Assembly (NCBI GenBank): GCA_018240685.1
Contig: JAFEFG010000031.1
Coordinates: 1 to 45,697, forward strand
DNA length: 45,697 nucleotides
Direction of reading: 5' to 3'
Source of the DNA: Pseudomonadota bacterium
Lineage (GTDB): Bacteria > Pseudomonadota > Alphaproteobacteria > Reyranellales > Reyranellaceae
Made by a program: the position numbers and the translations under genes. Shown here in pieces: positions 34,156 through 43,133 of this stretch (position 1 is its first letter; each line of letters begins with the position of its first letter). A model generated the notes under the pieces. It was not told the DNA's origin. It did not search any database and saw nothing but the letters and a program-made list of their open reading frames with translations.

Positions 34156-35817
34156 TTGTTTCCAGTCTCGTCGGAGTTCTCAGCAAGCGGGATTCGACCA
34201 GTTACGTGGGCGATCATCGGCGCATGCGCCCTCGTCGCCCTCGTCCAGGCACTGCAGAATCCACCCTTCTCCGACACAACTCTCCTTCTCTACGGCGCAC
34301 ATCCGGCCCTGGTGGTGTTCGACCTGCTGCCGTGGAACGCGGATAGCCCTACGGTAGCCGCGAACCTTCTCACCTCGCTGTTCGTGCATGCCGACATCCT
34401 GCATGTGCTGATGAACATGCTGTTCTTCTACTGCTTCAGCATGCCGGTCGAGGCGATCATGGGCTCGACCCGGTATGCGCTCTTCTATGGGGTGTGCGGC
34501 ACCGTCGCGGCGTTGGTGCACTGCCTCTCCGAGCCCGATTCCTTCATACCCCTCGTCGGCGCCAGTGGCGCCGTTGCAGGCGTCCTGGCTGCGCACAGCG
34601 TGCTGCTGCCATGGGCGCGCCTTCGCCTCAGGCTCATCGTGGGCGGCCCTGATACCGTCCCCGCCTGGGGCTTTACCGCACTCTGGTTCGGCTACCAGTT
34701 TCTCACGCCCCTGTCGGGCAACGCCGGCCATGTTGCCTGGCTCGCCCATGTCGGCGGCGTCGTTGCAGGCCTTATGTTGACCCCCCTTTTCTGCCGGCCG
34801 GAGACAATGTTGTTCGCGACCACCGAGGGCACACCCGAACGGCTCAAGTATGGGCCTGGCCGGCGCCTGCCGGTCGCGGTGCGGGCAGGTGCGGCGCTCC
34901 TGTTCTCAGTGGCAGTCGGTGGCGCTGCCTATGGCGTACGCGCAAACGCCGACGGCCACGTCAGAGCATTGGCCGGGGAGTGGATTGCAATTGCACGTCT
35001 CACCGGCATCGGCGCGCCATACAGACCAGAGGCAGGCCTGGCGCGCTACCGCGAGGCTGCAGCCCTCGACGGAGACGTCGCAGAGCGCCTCGGCCGGCGC
35101 CTGCAAGACGGCCGCGGGGTGCGCGCGGACGAAGCCGAGGCCGTGGAATGGTTCAGGCGCGGGGCGGCGGCCGGCCAACCCGCCGCGACGCAGGCCTATG
35201 CGATGGCGCTGATCGACGGCAACACCGTGCCCGCCGACCCGGCCCGCGGCATGGCACTGCTCGCCGAGCTGTCGGCCAAAGGCCATGCCGGCGCCGACGT
35301 GCAGCTCGGCATCGTCATCGAAGAAGGCCGCGGTGGCCGGGAAGCCGACCCACCGCAGGCCGCCACGCTCTACAAGAAGGTGTGCGAGGCTGCGACCCGA
35401 GAAAGCGCAGCGGAAGCCGCCAAGCCCAGCGGCTGCTATCGCCTGGCGCTTCTGCTGCTGAGCGGCCGCGGCGTGCCCAAGGATCCCGAGCTTGGCCGCA
35501 AGCTCCTGAAACGGGCCGCCAACAGCCACCTGCCCGAGGCCGAGAATGCCTTCGGCCTGTTGCTGGCCACCGGCGACGCACAGGCGCCGGACATCGGTCC
35601 CGAGCCGCGCCGGCAGGATGCCCGTGCCCGTACCTGGTTCGCCGCGGCGGCTCAGGCGGGTAACGCCGACGCCATGTACAATCTGGCCCGCTTCGACTCG
35701 CGCCGGCCCGGTCCGAAATCCATGAGCCCGGCGGAGATCCGCCGCTGGTACGAGAAGAGCGCCGCGGCGGGCAATGCCAAGGCCGCTGAGGCGCTGCGCC
35801 AGCTCAACCAGCCTTAA
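34156..35817 (+). CDS. Rhomboid-family serine protease fused to Sel1-like repeats
   Basis: A 553-residue protein. Residues about 10-210 form a six-helix rhomboid domain with VHADILHVLMNMLF at 77-90, the catalytic GASG (Ser137) at 135-138, and the partner His198 in LAHVGG. A further helix lies near 235-260, after which residues about 300-553 form five or so Sel1-like helical repeats such as DEAEAVEWFRRGAAAGQPAA and ARTWFAAAAQAGNADAMYNLA. TTG 34156 is the start, with CCGGAG about 6 nt before it. It should cleave membrane-spanning substrates, with the repeats acting as a docking platform. It follows the Bug receptor by 12 nt. Confidence 0.88.
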   Translation: MFPVSSEFSASGIRPVTWAIIGACALVALVQALQNPPFSDTTLLLYGAHPALVVFDLLPWNADSPTVAANLLTSLFVHADILHVLMNMLFFYCFSMPVEAIMGSTRYALFYGVCGTVAALVHCLSEPDSFIPLVGASGAVAGVLAAHSVLLPWARLRLRLIVGGPDTVPAWGFTALWFGYQFLTPLSGNAGHVAWLAHVGGVVAGLMLTPLFCRPETMLFATTEGTPERLKYGPGRRLPVAVRAGAALLFSVAVGGAAYGVRANADGHVRALAGEWIAIARLTGIGAPYRPEAGLARYREAAALDGDVAERLGRRLQDGRGVRADEAEAVEWFRRGAAAGQPAATQAYAMALIDGNTVPADPARGMALLAELSAKGHAGADVQLGIVIEEGRGGREADPPQAATLYKKVCEAATRESAAEAAKPSGCYRLALLLLSGRGVPKDPELGRKLLKRAANSHLPEAENAFGLLLATGDAQAPDIGPEPRRQDARARTWFAAAAQAGNADAMYNLARFDSRRPGPKSMSPAEIRRWYEKSAAAGNAKAAEALRQLNQP

Positions 35818-35852
35818 TCCTGCAGCCATAGTGCCGCCCAACTTGGCCGCGT

Positions 35853-35858
35853 TATATA
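35853..35858 (+). promoter_or_regulatory. Candidate -10 box of the yej operon
   Basis: TATATA, an isolated A/T-rich hexamer in the 74-nt gap before yejA, 33 nt upstream of its ATG. The matching -35 position (AGTGCC) is poor. Confidence 0.3.
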
Positions 35859-35891
35859 GACACCGGCACGGACGAAGGTGGAGAGCGTGGC

Positions 35892-37739
35892 ATGGCGATC
35901 GGACGGCGCAGGTTACTGGCGGGCGGCGCAGCCCTTTGGCTCGGCGCCCCGGCAATCGTCCGGGCTCAGAGCAGCTCCAAGGTGCATGTCGGCCAAGGCA
36001 TCGCCATGCACGGGGAGCCGAAATTCCCGGCCGACGCCGCGCCGCCGGACTTCGTCAATCCCAATGCGCCGAAGGTCGGCGCCGTCAAGTTCGGGACCCT
36101 GGGCACCTACGATTCGCTGCATCCCTTCACGCTGAAGGGCGTACCCGCGGCCGGGATCGGCCGCCTGTGGGAGACGCTGTGCTGGCACTGCCCGGACGAG
36201 GCCTTCACCTCCTACGGCCTGATCGCCGAAACGATCGAATGGCCCGAAGACCGATCCTGGGTGGCCTTCACCCTGCGCCCGCAGGCGAAGTGGCACGACG
36301 GCACGTCCATCACGCCGGAAGATGTCGTGTTCAGCTTCGACATCCTGAAGAGCAAGGGGCGCCCCAACTACGCGGCCTACTATGCCGACGTGATCAAGGC
36401 CGAGAAGACCGGCGAGCGGAAAGTTCTGTTCACCTTCCGCAACGACCGCAACCGCGAGCTGCCGCTGATCGTCGGCGAGCTGCCGATCCTGTCCTCGACG
36501 TGGTGGCAGGGGAAGGATTTCGAGAAGACGTCGCTGGAGCCGGCGCTGGGCAGCGGTGCCTACAAGGTCGATTCGATGGATGTCGGGCGGTCCATCACCT
36601 ATCGGCGCGTGCCCGACTGGTGGGCGCAGGACCTGTGGTTCAATCGCGGCCGCAACAATTTCGAGACGATCCGCTACGAGTACTATCGCGACAACACGAT
36701 CATCTTCGAGGCCTTCAAGGGCGGCGATACCGACATCCGCCGCGAGAACTCGGGCCGCAACTGGATGATCGGCTACAAGGACCTGCCGGCCATCGCCGAT
36801 GGCCGCCTGCAGCGCGCCGAGATCCCGCACGAGAACCCGGCGCCGATGCAGGGCTTCGTGTTCAACACCCGGCGCGACATCTTCAAGGACCGACGCGTGC
36901 GCGAAGCGATCGGCCTGATGTACGACTTCGAGTGGCAGAACAAGAACCTCAGCTACGGCTTCTACCAGCGCACACGCTCCTACTTCGGCAATTGCGAGCT
37001 CGAAGCCAAAGGCCTCCCGTCGCCGGAGGAGCTCAAGATCCTCGAGCCGTTGCGTGGCAAGATCCCCGACGAGGTCTTCACCGCCGAGTACAATCCGCCG
37101 AAGACCGACGGCTCGGGCAACGTGAGAGAGCAGCTGCGCAAGGCCATTCCGCTGCTGAAGGCAGCCGGCTGGGAGATCAAGGACGGCAAGATGACCGACA
37201 AGACGGGCCGCAAGCTCGCCTTCGAGATCCTGCTGAACGACTCGGCCTTCGAGAAGATGGCACTGCCGGTGAAGCAGAACCTGGATCGGCTGGGCATCGA
37301 GATGTCGATCCGGACCGTCGACACTTCGCAGTATCAGCGCCGCACCGACAACTACGATTTCGACATGGTGATCGACGTCTGGGGGGAATCGCTGTCGCCG
37401 GGCAACGAGCAGCGCGATTTCTGGGGCTCGAAGGCCGCCGACGTCCCGGGCGGCCGCAACACGATCGGCATCAAGGATCCGGCGATCGACCAACTCGTCG
37501 ATCTGATCATCTCCGCGCCCGACCGCGAAAGCCTGATCACGCGTACCCGCGCGCTCGACCGCGTGCTCTCCTGGCACATGTTCGTGATCCCGCAGTTCTA
37601 TTCCGGCAAGGCCCTGGTGGCCTACTGGAACCGCTTCGGCCGGCCCACCAAGACCGCCAGGTACGATCCCCTGGCCTTCGACACCTGGTGGGTCGACGAG
37701 GCGAAGGACCGGGCGCTGACGCGCGGGGAGAAGAAATGA
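35892..37739 (+). CDS. yejA: YejA-like oligopeptide-binding protein
   Basis: A 615-residue SBP family 5 protein of the YejA branch. The signal GRRRLLAGGAALWLGAPA at 4-21 has a twin-arginine look, with cleavage near VRA-Q. The YejA hallmark IAMHGEPKFPADAAPPDFVNPNAP near 38-61 is followed by GTYDSLHPF. GGAG at 35880-35883 precedes ATG 35892. It heads a complete yejABEF operon. In other proteobacteria this importer takes up oligopeptides and microcin-C-like peptides, contributing to antimicrobial peptide tolerance. Its stop codon overlaps the start of an 8-codon mini-ORF. Confidence 0.93.
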   Translation: MAIGRRRLLAGGAALWLGAPAIVRAQSSSKVHVGQGIAMHGEPKFPADAAPPDFVNPNAPKVGAVKFGTLGTYDSLHPFTLKGVPAAGIGRLWETLCWHCPDEAFTSYGLIAETIEWPEDRSWVAFTLRPQAKWHDGTSITPEDVVFSFDILKSKGRPNYAAYYADVIKAEKTGERKVLFTFRNDRNRELPLIVGELPILSSTWWQGKDFEKTSLEPALGSGAYKVDSMDVGRSITYRRVPDWWAQDLWFNRGRNNFETIRYEYYRDNTIIFEAFKGGDTDIRRENSGRNWMIGYKDLPAIADGRLQRAEIPHENPAPMQGFVFNTRRDIFKDRRVREAIGLMYDFEWQNKNLSYGFYQRTRSYFGNCELEAKGLPSPEELKILEPLRGKIPDEVFTAEYNPPKTDGSGNVREQLRKAIPLLKAAGWEIKDGKMTDKTGRKLAFEILLNDSAFEKMALPVKQNLDRLGIEMSIRTVDTSQYQRRTDNYDFDMVIDVWGESLSPGNEQRDFWGSKAADVPGGRNTIGIKDPAIDQLVDLIISAPDRESLITRTRALDRVLSWHMFVIPQFYSGKALVAYWNRFGRPTKTARYDPLAFDTWWVDEAKDRALTRGEKK

Positions 37740-37762
37740 CCGCCCGACACGCGACGGCCTGA
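37736..37762 (+). CDS. 8-codon mini-ORF linking yejA to yejB
   Basis: ATG at 37736 overlaps the yejA stop as ATGA, encodes MTARHATA, and ends in TGA that shares a base with the yejB ATG (TGATG at 37760-37764). yejB has no convincing ribosome binding site of its own, so ribosomes leaving yejA could restart on the mini-ORF and then on yejB. A coupling device is inference; it could also be incidental. Confidence 0.4.
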   Translation: MTARHATA

Positions 37763-38865
37763 TGCTCGCCTATATCCTGCGCCGGCTGGCCCTGATCGTC
37801 CCGACCCTGGTCGGCATCATGGTGCTCAACTTCTTCATCATCCAGACCGCGCCGGGCGGCCCGGTGGAGCAGATGATCGCCCAGATTCAAGGCACCGCCG
37901 TCGGCGCCACCGAGCGCTTCTCCGGCAGCGCCTCGGGCGGAGAGGTGATGCAGCGCGGCCGCGAAGGCGGCGAGAGCAACAGCACCTATCGCGGCGCCCG
38001 CGGCCTGCCGCCCGAGCTGATCAAGCGCATCGAGAAGATGTACGGCTTCGACAAGCCGATCCTCGAGCGCTTCTGGCTGATGATGAAGAACTATGCCGTC
38101 TTCGACTTCGGCGACAGCTTCTTCCGCAACCAGCGTGTGGTCGACCTGGTGCTGGACAAGATGCCCGTGTCGCTGTCGCTCGGCCTGTGGACGACGCTCC
38201 TCGTCTATCTCGTCTCCATCCCGCTCGGCATCGCCAAGGCCGTACGCGACGGCAGCCGCTTCGACATATCGAGCTCCACCGCGCTGATCGCGCTCAACGC
38301 CATCCCCGGTTTCCTGTTCGCCGTCCTGCTGGTGGTGCTGTTCGCGGGCGGACGCTATTTCCAGTGGTTCCCGCTGCGCGGCCTGGTCTCGGACGACTGG
38401 CACGACCTGGGGCTGGGCGCGAAGGTCGCCGACTATCTCTGGCACATGGTTCTGCCCATCACCTCGATGGTGGTCGGCGGCTTCGCCGGACTCTCCTTCC
38501 TCACCAAGAATTCCTTCGTCGAGGAGATCGGCAAGCAGTACGTCATGACGGCGCGCGCCAAGGGCCTTACCGAGGGCCGCGTGCTCTACGGCCATGTCTT
38601 CCGCAACGCCATGCTGATCGTGATCGCGGGCTTCCCCTCGGCCTTCGTCGGCGCCCTCTTCACCGGCGCGCTGCTGACCGAGGTGATCTTCTCGCTCGAC
38701 GGGCTGGGGCTGCTGGGCTTCGAAGCCGCGATCAACCGCGACTATCCGGTCATCTTCGGCACGCTCTACTTCTTCGGCCTGCTCGGCCTGGTCATGAACC
38801 TCGTCGGCGACCTGATCTACACGGTCGTCGATCCGCGCATCGACTTCACGGCGCGCGCGGCATGA
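37762..38865 (+). CDS. yejB: YejB-like peptide importer permease
   Basis: A 367-residue permease with the first helix at about 8-30, a long periplasmic/linker insert (residues about 40-90, Gly/Arg/Ser-rich) typical of YejB, then MYGFDKPILERFW and FDFGDSFFRNQ and a five-helix transport domain. The EAA-like loop is MTARAKGLTEGRVLYGHVFRNA near 262-283 and the end is VDPRIDFTARAA. ATG 37762 shares a base with the stop of the mini-ORF; no strong ribosome binding site precedes it. Its own stop overlaps a second, 5-codon mini-ORF. Confidence 0.93.
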   Translation: MLAYILRRLALIVPTLVGIMVLNFFIIQTAPGGPVEQMIAQIQGTAVGATERFSGSASGGEVMQRGREGGESNSTYRGARGLPPELIKRIEKMYGFDKPILERFWLMMKNYAVFDFGDSFFRNQRVVDLVLDKMPVSLSLGLWTTLLVYLVSIPLGIAKAVRDGSRFDISSSTALIALNAIPGFLFAVLLVVLFAGGRYFQWFPLRGLVSDDWHDLGLGAKVADYLWHMVLPITSMVVGGFAGLSFLTKNSFVEEIGKQYVMTARAKGLTEGRVLYGHVFRNAMLIVIAGFPSAFVGALFTGALLTEVIFSLDGLGLLGFEAAINRDYPVIFGTLYFFGLLGLVMNLVGDLIYTVVDPRIDFTARAA

Positions 38866-38879
38866 GGCTCGGCACGTGA
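38862..38879 (+). CDS. 5-codon mini-ORF linking yejB to yejE
   Basis: ATG at 38862 overlaps the yejB stop (ATGA), encodes MRLGT, and ends in TGA overlapping the yejE GTG start (GTGA at 38876-38879). The GAGG at 38864-38867 within it is also well placed as the yejE ribosome binding site, so the mini-ORF may be an accident of that arrangement. Confidence 0.3.
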   Translation: MRLGT

Positions 38880-39895
38880 GGCCCGTCAATCGTCGACGCC
38901 TGGCGCAGTTCCGCGCCAACCGCCGCGGCATGATCTCCCTGGTCGTGTTCGCCGCGATGTTCTTCCTGTCGCTGTTCGCCGAGCTGCTGGCCAACGACCG
39001 GCCGATCCTCATCCGCTACGACGGCCACTTCTACTCGCCGGTGTTCCGCGACTATCCGGAGACGACGTTCGGCGGCGACCTGCCGACCAATGCCGTCTAT
39101 ACCGACGCCGAGCTGCAGCACCTGATCGAGGAGAAGGGCTGGATGCTGTGGCCGCTCATTCCCTATCGCTATGACACCCGGGTCACGGGCGAATCCCGCG
39201 GCTCGCTCCTGCCGCCATCGTTCGCCCATCCGCTCGGCACCGACGACCAGGCGCGCGACGTGCTGGCACGGGTGATCTACGGCTTCCGCATCTCCGTGCT
39301 GTTCGGGCTGGCGCTGACGGTGCTGAGTTCCATCGTCGGAATCGCCGCCGGCGCGGTGCAGGGCTACTTCGGCGGCTGGATCGACCTCTCCTTCCAGCGG
39401 TTCCTCGAGATCTGGTCCAGCATGCCCACCCTCTATCTGTTGATCATCCTGGCCAGTCTGGTTCAGCCGGGCTTCTGGATCCTGCTCGGAATCATGCTGC
39501 TGTTCAGCTGGATGGCGCTGGTGGGCTATGTGCGGGCGGAGTTCCTGCGCGGGCGCAATTTCGACTATGTCCGCGCCGCCCGGGCGCTCGGCATGCTGGA
39601 CCTGCGCATCATGATCCGGCACATCCTGCCCAACGCCATGACCGCGAGCCTTACCTACCTGCCCTTCATCCTGGCCGGCTCCGTGACCACCCTGACGTCG
39701 CTCGACTTCCTCGGCTTCGGCCTGCCGCCGGGCTCGCCGTCGCTGGGCGAGCTGGTGCTGCAGGGCAAGAACAACCTGACCGCGCCGTGGCTCGCCTTCA
39801 CCGCCTTCTCGGTGATCGCCCTCATGCTCTCGCTCCTGGTCTTCATCGGCGAGGCGGTGCGCGACGCCTTCAATCCGCGCAAGGCCCTGGCATGA
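38876..39895 (+). CDS. yejE: YejE-like peptide importer permease
   Basis: A 339-residue permease starting at GTG 38876 with GAGG 8 nt upstream. After RRRLAQFRANRRG and the first helix comes the long YejE-type periplasmic segment (residues about 38-115, with DGHFYSPVFRDYPETTFGGD), then the PLGTDDQARDVLARVIYG hallmark and a five-helix transport domain. The coupling loop is FDYVRAARALGMLDLRIMIRHILPNAM. Its stop overlaps the yejF ATG as ATGA (39892-39895). Confidence 0.93.
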   Translation: MRPVNRRRLAQFRANRRGMISLVVFAAMFFLSLFAELLANDRPILIRYDGHFYSPVFRDYPETTFGGDLPTNAVYTDAELQHLIEEKGWMLWPLIPYRYDTRVTGESRGSLLPPSFAHPLGTDDQARDVLARVIYGFRISVLFGLALTVLSSIVGIAAGAVQGYFGGWIDLSFQRFLEIWSSMPTLYLLIILASLVQPGFWILLGIMLLFSWMALVGYVRAEFLRGRNFDYVRAARALGMLDLRIMIRHILPNAMTASLTYLPFILAGSVTTLTSLDFLGFGLPPGSPSLGELVLQGKNNLTAPWLAFTAFSVIALMLSLLVFIGEAVRDAFNPRKALA

Positions 39896-41514
39896 GCGAA
39901 GGGATGAGCGAGCCCGCCCTGCTCGAGGTCCGCGACCTCGCCGTCACCTTCGGTGCCGGCCCTGGCGCCGTGGCCGCCGTGAAGGGCGTGAGCTTCGACA
40001 TCCGGCGCGGCGAGACGGTGGCGCTGGTGGGCGAATCCGGATCGGGCAAGTCGGTGACCGCGCTGTCGGTGCTGCAGCTCCTGCCCTATCCGGCGGCGCG
40101 CCATCCCACCGGCTCGATCCGCTTCCGCGGCAAGGAGATGATCGGAGCGCCGGCGCGCGAGCTGCTGCAGGTTCGCGGAAACCGCGTGTCGATGATCTTC
40201 CAGGAACCGATGACCTCGCTCAACCCGCTGCATACGATCGAGCGGCAGGTGAACGAGGTGCTGATGCTTCACAAGGGGCTGTCGCGCCTCGCCGCCCGCA
40301 AGCGCACGCTGGAGCTGCTCGAACAGGTCGGCATTCCCGACGCCGCCAAGCGGCTCGACTCCTATCCGCACCAGCTTTCGGGCGGACAGCGCCAGCGCGT
40401 GATGATCGCCATGGCGCTCGCCAACGAGCCCGATCTCCTCATCGCCGACGAGCCGACCACGGCGCTCGACGTCACCATCCAGGCGCAGATCCTGAAGCTG
40501 CTCAAGAGCCTTCAGGTCCGATACGGCATGGCGCTGCTCTTCATCACCCACGACCTCGGCATCGTGCGCAAGGTGGCGGACCGCGTCTGCGTGATGACCA
40601 AGGGCGAGATCGTCGAGCAGGGGGCCGTGGCGCAGGTCTTCGACCGGCCGCAGCATGCCTATACGCAGCATCTGCTGTCGGCGGAGCCCAAGGGCAAGCC
40701 GACCGCCGTCGACCCCGCAGCCGCCGAGATCGTGCGGCTCGACGATCTCAAGGTGCATTTCCCCATCAAGCGCGGCGTGCTGCGCCGTACGGTCGGCTAC
40801 ATAAAGGCCGTCGACGGCGTGACGCTGACACTGAAGGAAGGCCACACGATCGGGCTGGTGGGCGAGTCAGGATCGGGCAAGACCACCATCGGCCTCGCGC
40901 TGCTGCGGCTGGAGAGGAGCGAAGGCGGCATCCGCTTCGACGGCCAGGATCTGCAGGCGCTCAGCCAGCGCGAGATCCGGCCGCTCAGGCGCCAAATGCA
41001 GATCGTGTTCCAGGATCCCTTCAGCTCGCTCAGCCCGCGCATGACGGTGGCCGAGATCGTGGGCGAGGGGCTGGAGGTTCACGGCATCGGCAGCGAGACC
41101 GAGCGCACGCGCATGATCGACGATGCGCTGCGCGAGGTGGGGCTCGACCCCGCCGTGCGCGACCGCTATCCGCACGAATTCTCCGGCGGCCAGCGGCAGC
41201 GCATCGCCATCGCCCGCGCGCTGGTGCTGAAGCCCCGCTTCATCGTGCTCGACGAGCCGACCTCGGCGCTCGACATGAGCGTCCAGGCCCAGATCGTCGA
41301 CCTGCTGCGCGACCTGCAGGCCCGCCACAAGCTCGCCTATCTCTTCATCAGCCACGATCTGAAGGTGGTGCGGGCGCTCGCCGACGAGGTGGTGGTGCTG
41401 CGCCAGGGCCAGGTGGTGGAGCGCGGGTCGGCGGAGCAGGTATTCAGCGCGCCGCAGACGCCCTATACCAAGGCCCTGATCGCGGCCGCCTTCAATCTGG
41501 AAACGGTTGCGTAA
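39892..41514 (+). CDS. yejF: YejF-like double ABC ATPase
   Basis: A 540-residue protein with two fused ATPase domains, energising YejBE. First domain: Walker A GESGSGKS at 47-54, [15 protein letters not shown] signature, [12 protein letters not shown]alker B. Second domain: Walker A GESGSGKT at 324-331, [27 protein letters not shown]. Both sites look competent. The fused form distinguishes Yej systems from the two split-ATPase importers elsewhere in this window. ATG 39892 overlaps the yejE stop; a second in-frame ATG is at 39904. Confidence 0.94.
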   Translation: MSEGMSEPALLEVRDLAVTFGAGPGAVAAVKGVSFDIRRGETVALVGESGSGKSVTALSVLQLLPYPAARHPTGSIRFRGKEMIGAPARELLQVRGNRVSMIFQEPMTSLNPLHTIERQVNEVLMLHKGLSRLAARKRTLELLEQVGIPDAAKRLDSYPHQLSGGQRQRVMIAMALANEPDLLIADEPTTALDVTIQAQILKLLKSLQVRYGMALLFITHDLGIVRKVADRVCVMTKGEIVEQGAVAQVFDRPQHAYTQHLLSAEPKGKPTAVDPAAAEIVRLDDLKVHFPIKRGVLRRTVGYIKAVDGVTLTLKEGHTIGLVGESGSGKTTIGLALLRLERSEGGIRFDGQDLQALSQREIRPLRRQMQIVFQDPFSSLSPRMTVAEIVGEGLEVHGIGSETERTRMIDDALREVGLDPAVRDRYPHEFSGGQRQRIAIARALVLKPRFIVLDEPTSALDMSVQAQIVDLLRDLQARHKLAYLFISHDLKVVRALADEVVVLRQGQVVERGSAEQVFSAPQTPYTKALIAAAFNLETVA

Positions 41515-41538
41515 CCTGTAGCGTACGAGGGGGACTTC

Positions 41539-42477
41539 ATGGCGGGAGCCATCGCCTATATCAGCCGCGACACCGACGGCATGGCATGGAGGAAGGTACT
41601 TGAGGCAGGGCTCGGCCCGCTCGATTTCCGCACGGTCAAGGGCGGCCTGGGCAACACCGACGAGATCGAGGTGGCGCTGGCCTGGAAGCCGCAGCCGGGC
41701 CTGCTCGCCACCTTCAAGAACCTCAAGATGATCGTCTCGCTCGGCATGGGCGTCGATCACCTGCTGTCTGACGACAAGCTGCCCCAAGGCGTGCCCATCA
41801 CCCGCATCATGGACGACGGGTTGGTCGGCCAGATGAGCGAGTACGCCATCTTCTGGGCACTGCGGCACCATCGCGACATCGACAAGTACGAAGCCTCACA
41901 GCGGGTCAAGGCGTGGAAGCCCGAGGAGTTCGTCGACACCATCCACCGCCGCATCGGCGTCATGGGGCTGGGCACGATCGGCCAGGACACGGCGAAGAAG
42001 TTCGCAATGCTGGGCTTCCCGACAGCCGGCTGGAGCCGCACCGCCAAGACCATCGAGGGGATCGAGACCTTCCACGGGCCGGACGGATTGCACAGCTTCC
42101 TCGCCCGCACCGACATCCTGATCGACGTCCTGCCGCTCACCCGCGACACGCGCGGGCTGCTCGACGCCAAGGCCTTCGCGGCCCTGCCCAAAGGCGCCTA
42201 CTTCATCAACATGGCGCGTGGCGGCCATGTGGTGGATGCCGACCTGCTGGCGGCGCTCGACTCAGGTCATGTCAGCGGTGCGGCCCTCGACGTGTTCAAC
42301 ACCGAGCCGCTGCCGGCGGACCATCCCTACTGGACCCATGCCAAAGTGCACGTGACGCCGCACATCGCCGGTGCCACCAACCCGCGCACCGCCTCGCCGG
42401 GCGTGATCGAAAACATCAAGCGGCTGCGCACGGGGCAGCCGCTGATCAATCGCGTCGATCCGAAGACGGGGTACTAA
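41539..42477 (+). CDS. ghrA: Glyoxylate/hydroxypyruvate reductase A-like dehydrogenase
   Basis: A 312-residue D-2-hydroxyacid dehydrogenase. GLGTIG at 143-148 binds NAD(P)H; the catalytic set is Arg227 (NMARGG), Glu256 (DVFNTEP) and His275 (TPHIAG). SLGMGVDHLL near 67-76 and the VDPKTGY end match the GhrA branch, as does the length. Expected to reduce glyoxylate, hydroxypyruvate or related 2-oxoacids in the cytosol. It follows yejF by 24 nt and could be co-transcribed, though a functional link is not obvious. Confidence 0.88.
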   Translation: MAGAIAYISRDTDGMAWRKVLEAGLGPLDFRTVKGGLGNTDEIEVALAWKPQPGLLATFKNLKMIVSLGMGVDHLLSDDKLPQGVPITRIMDDGLVGQMSEYAIFWALRHHRDIDKYEASQRVKAWKPEEFVDTIHRRIGVMGLGTIGQDTAKKFAMLGFPTAGWSRTAKTIEGIETFHGPDGLHSFLARTDILIDVLPLTRDTRGLLDAKAFAALPKGAYFINMARGGHVVDADLLAALDSGHVSGAALDVFNTEPLPADHPYWTHAKVHVTPHIAGATNPRTASPGVIENIKRLRTGQPLINRVDPKTGY

Positions 42478-42498
42478 GCCCCCGCAAGACTGCGGCTC

Positions 42499-42529
42499 GG
42501 AAAGGCGCCACGAACGGCGGCGCCCTTCC
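42499..42529. terminator. Hairpin between convergent genes
   Basis: GGAAAGGCGCC (42499-42509) pairs with GGCGCCCTTCC (42519-42529), an 11-bp stem with one mismatch and a 9-nt loop, in the 61-nt gap between the ghrA-like and cupin stops. Its position suits a bidirectional terminator; U-tracts are absent on both sides. Confidence 0.55.
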
Positions 42530-42538
42530 GGGCGACGA

Positions 42539-43057
42539 TCAGGCCGCGGCCTTCGACGCCGCCTTGATGTTCGAGCGCTTGACGTGGTCGAGATTGGCGC
42601 CCTCGATGCGGATGAGCTTGGTGAGCGTATCGCGCTTGGGCGAGTGGACCGCGCCGACGTCGTAGAAGTGCGCGTCGCCGGGCCTCAGCACATAGCTCTT
42701 CTCCGCCTCGACCAGCGTCGGATTCGCGCCGTCGCCCTTTTTCACGATGCGCCAGTCCGTCATCTCGGTGTCGCCGACCGCGAGGCCGTAGATCGCCCAG
42801 CTCGTGCCGTGATCGTGCGGCTCGCCGTGCGCCGGCTTCTCGTAGACGTGTCCGCAGATACAGAAGCCCAGTTCCGGATCCTCGTAGAGGACCTTGCGCG
42901 GCTTGCACTGGTCCGCCGTCAGGTGCTTGGCGACGAAGTCCTGGTCCACGAGCGCCTTGGAGACGAGCTTGCACACGGCCTGCTTGCCGCTGATGCCCGG
43001 GTCCGCCTTCAAGGCGGCACGGATGTCGCCGCCCAACTGTTCCAGCGTATAGGTCAT
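42539..43057 (-). CDS. Cupin / cysteine-dioxygenase-like metal protein
   Basis: A 172-residue single-domain protein. HGEPHDHGTSWAIYG at 77-91 gives His81 and His83 as metal ligands, Glu98 follows in GDTEMTDWR, and later histidines lie in DAHFYDVGAVHS. This fits the double-stranded beta-helix cupin fold, close to thiol or cysteine dioxygenase relatives. GGAGG precedes ATG 43057 by 6 nt, favouring it over the longer in-frame start. It lies downstream of the aminopeptidase on the same strand with a 76-nt gap. The reaction is unknown. Confidence 0.72.
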   Translation of the reverse strand: MTYTLEQLGGDIRAALKADPGISGKQAVCKLVSKALVDQDFVAKHLTADQCKPRKVLYEDPELGFCICGHVYEKPAHGEPHDHGTSWAIYGLAVGDTEMTDWRIVKKGDGANPTLVEAEKSYVLRPGDAHFYDVGAVHSPKRDTLTKLIRIEGANLDHVKRSNIKAASKAAA

Positions 43058-43133
43058 GTGATCCTCCACAGAAGACGGCCGCATCTTAGAAGTCCGGCCG
43101 GGACCGAACAATCTCGCTCTCGGGCGGTCGGAT

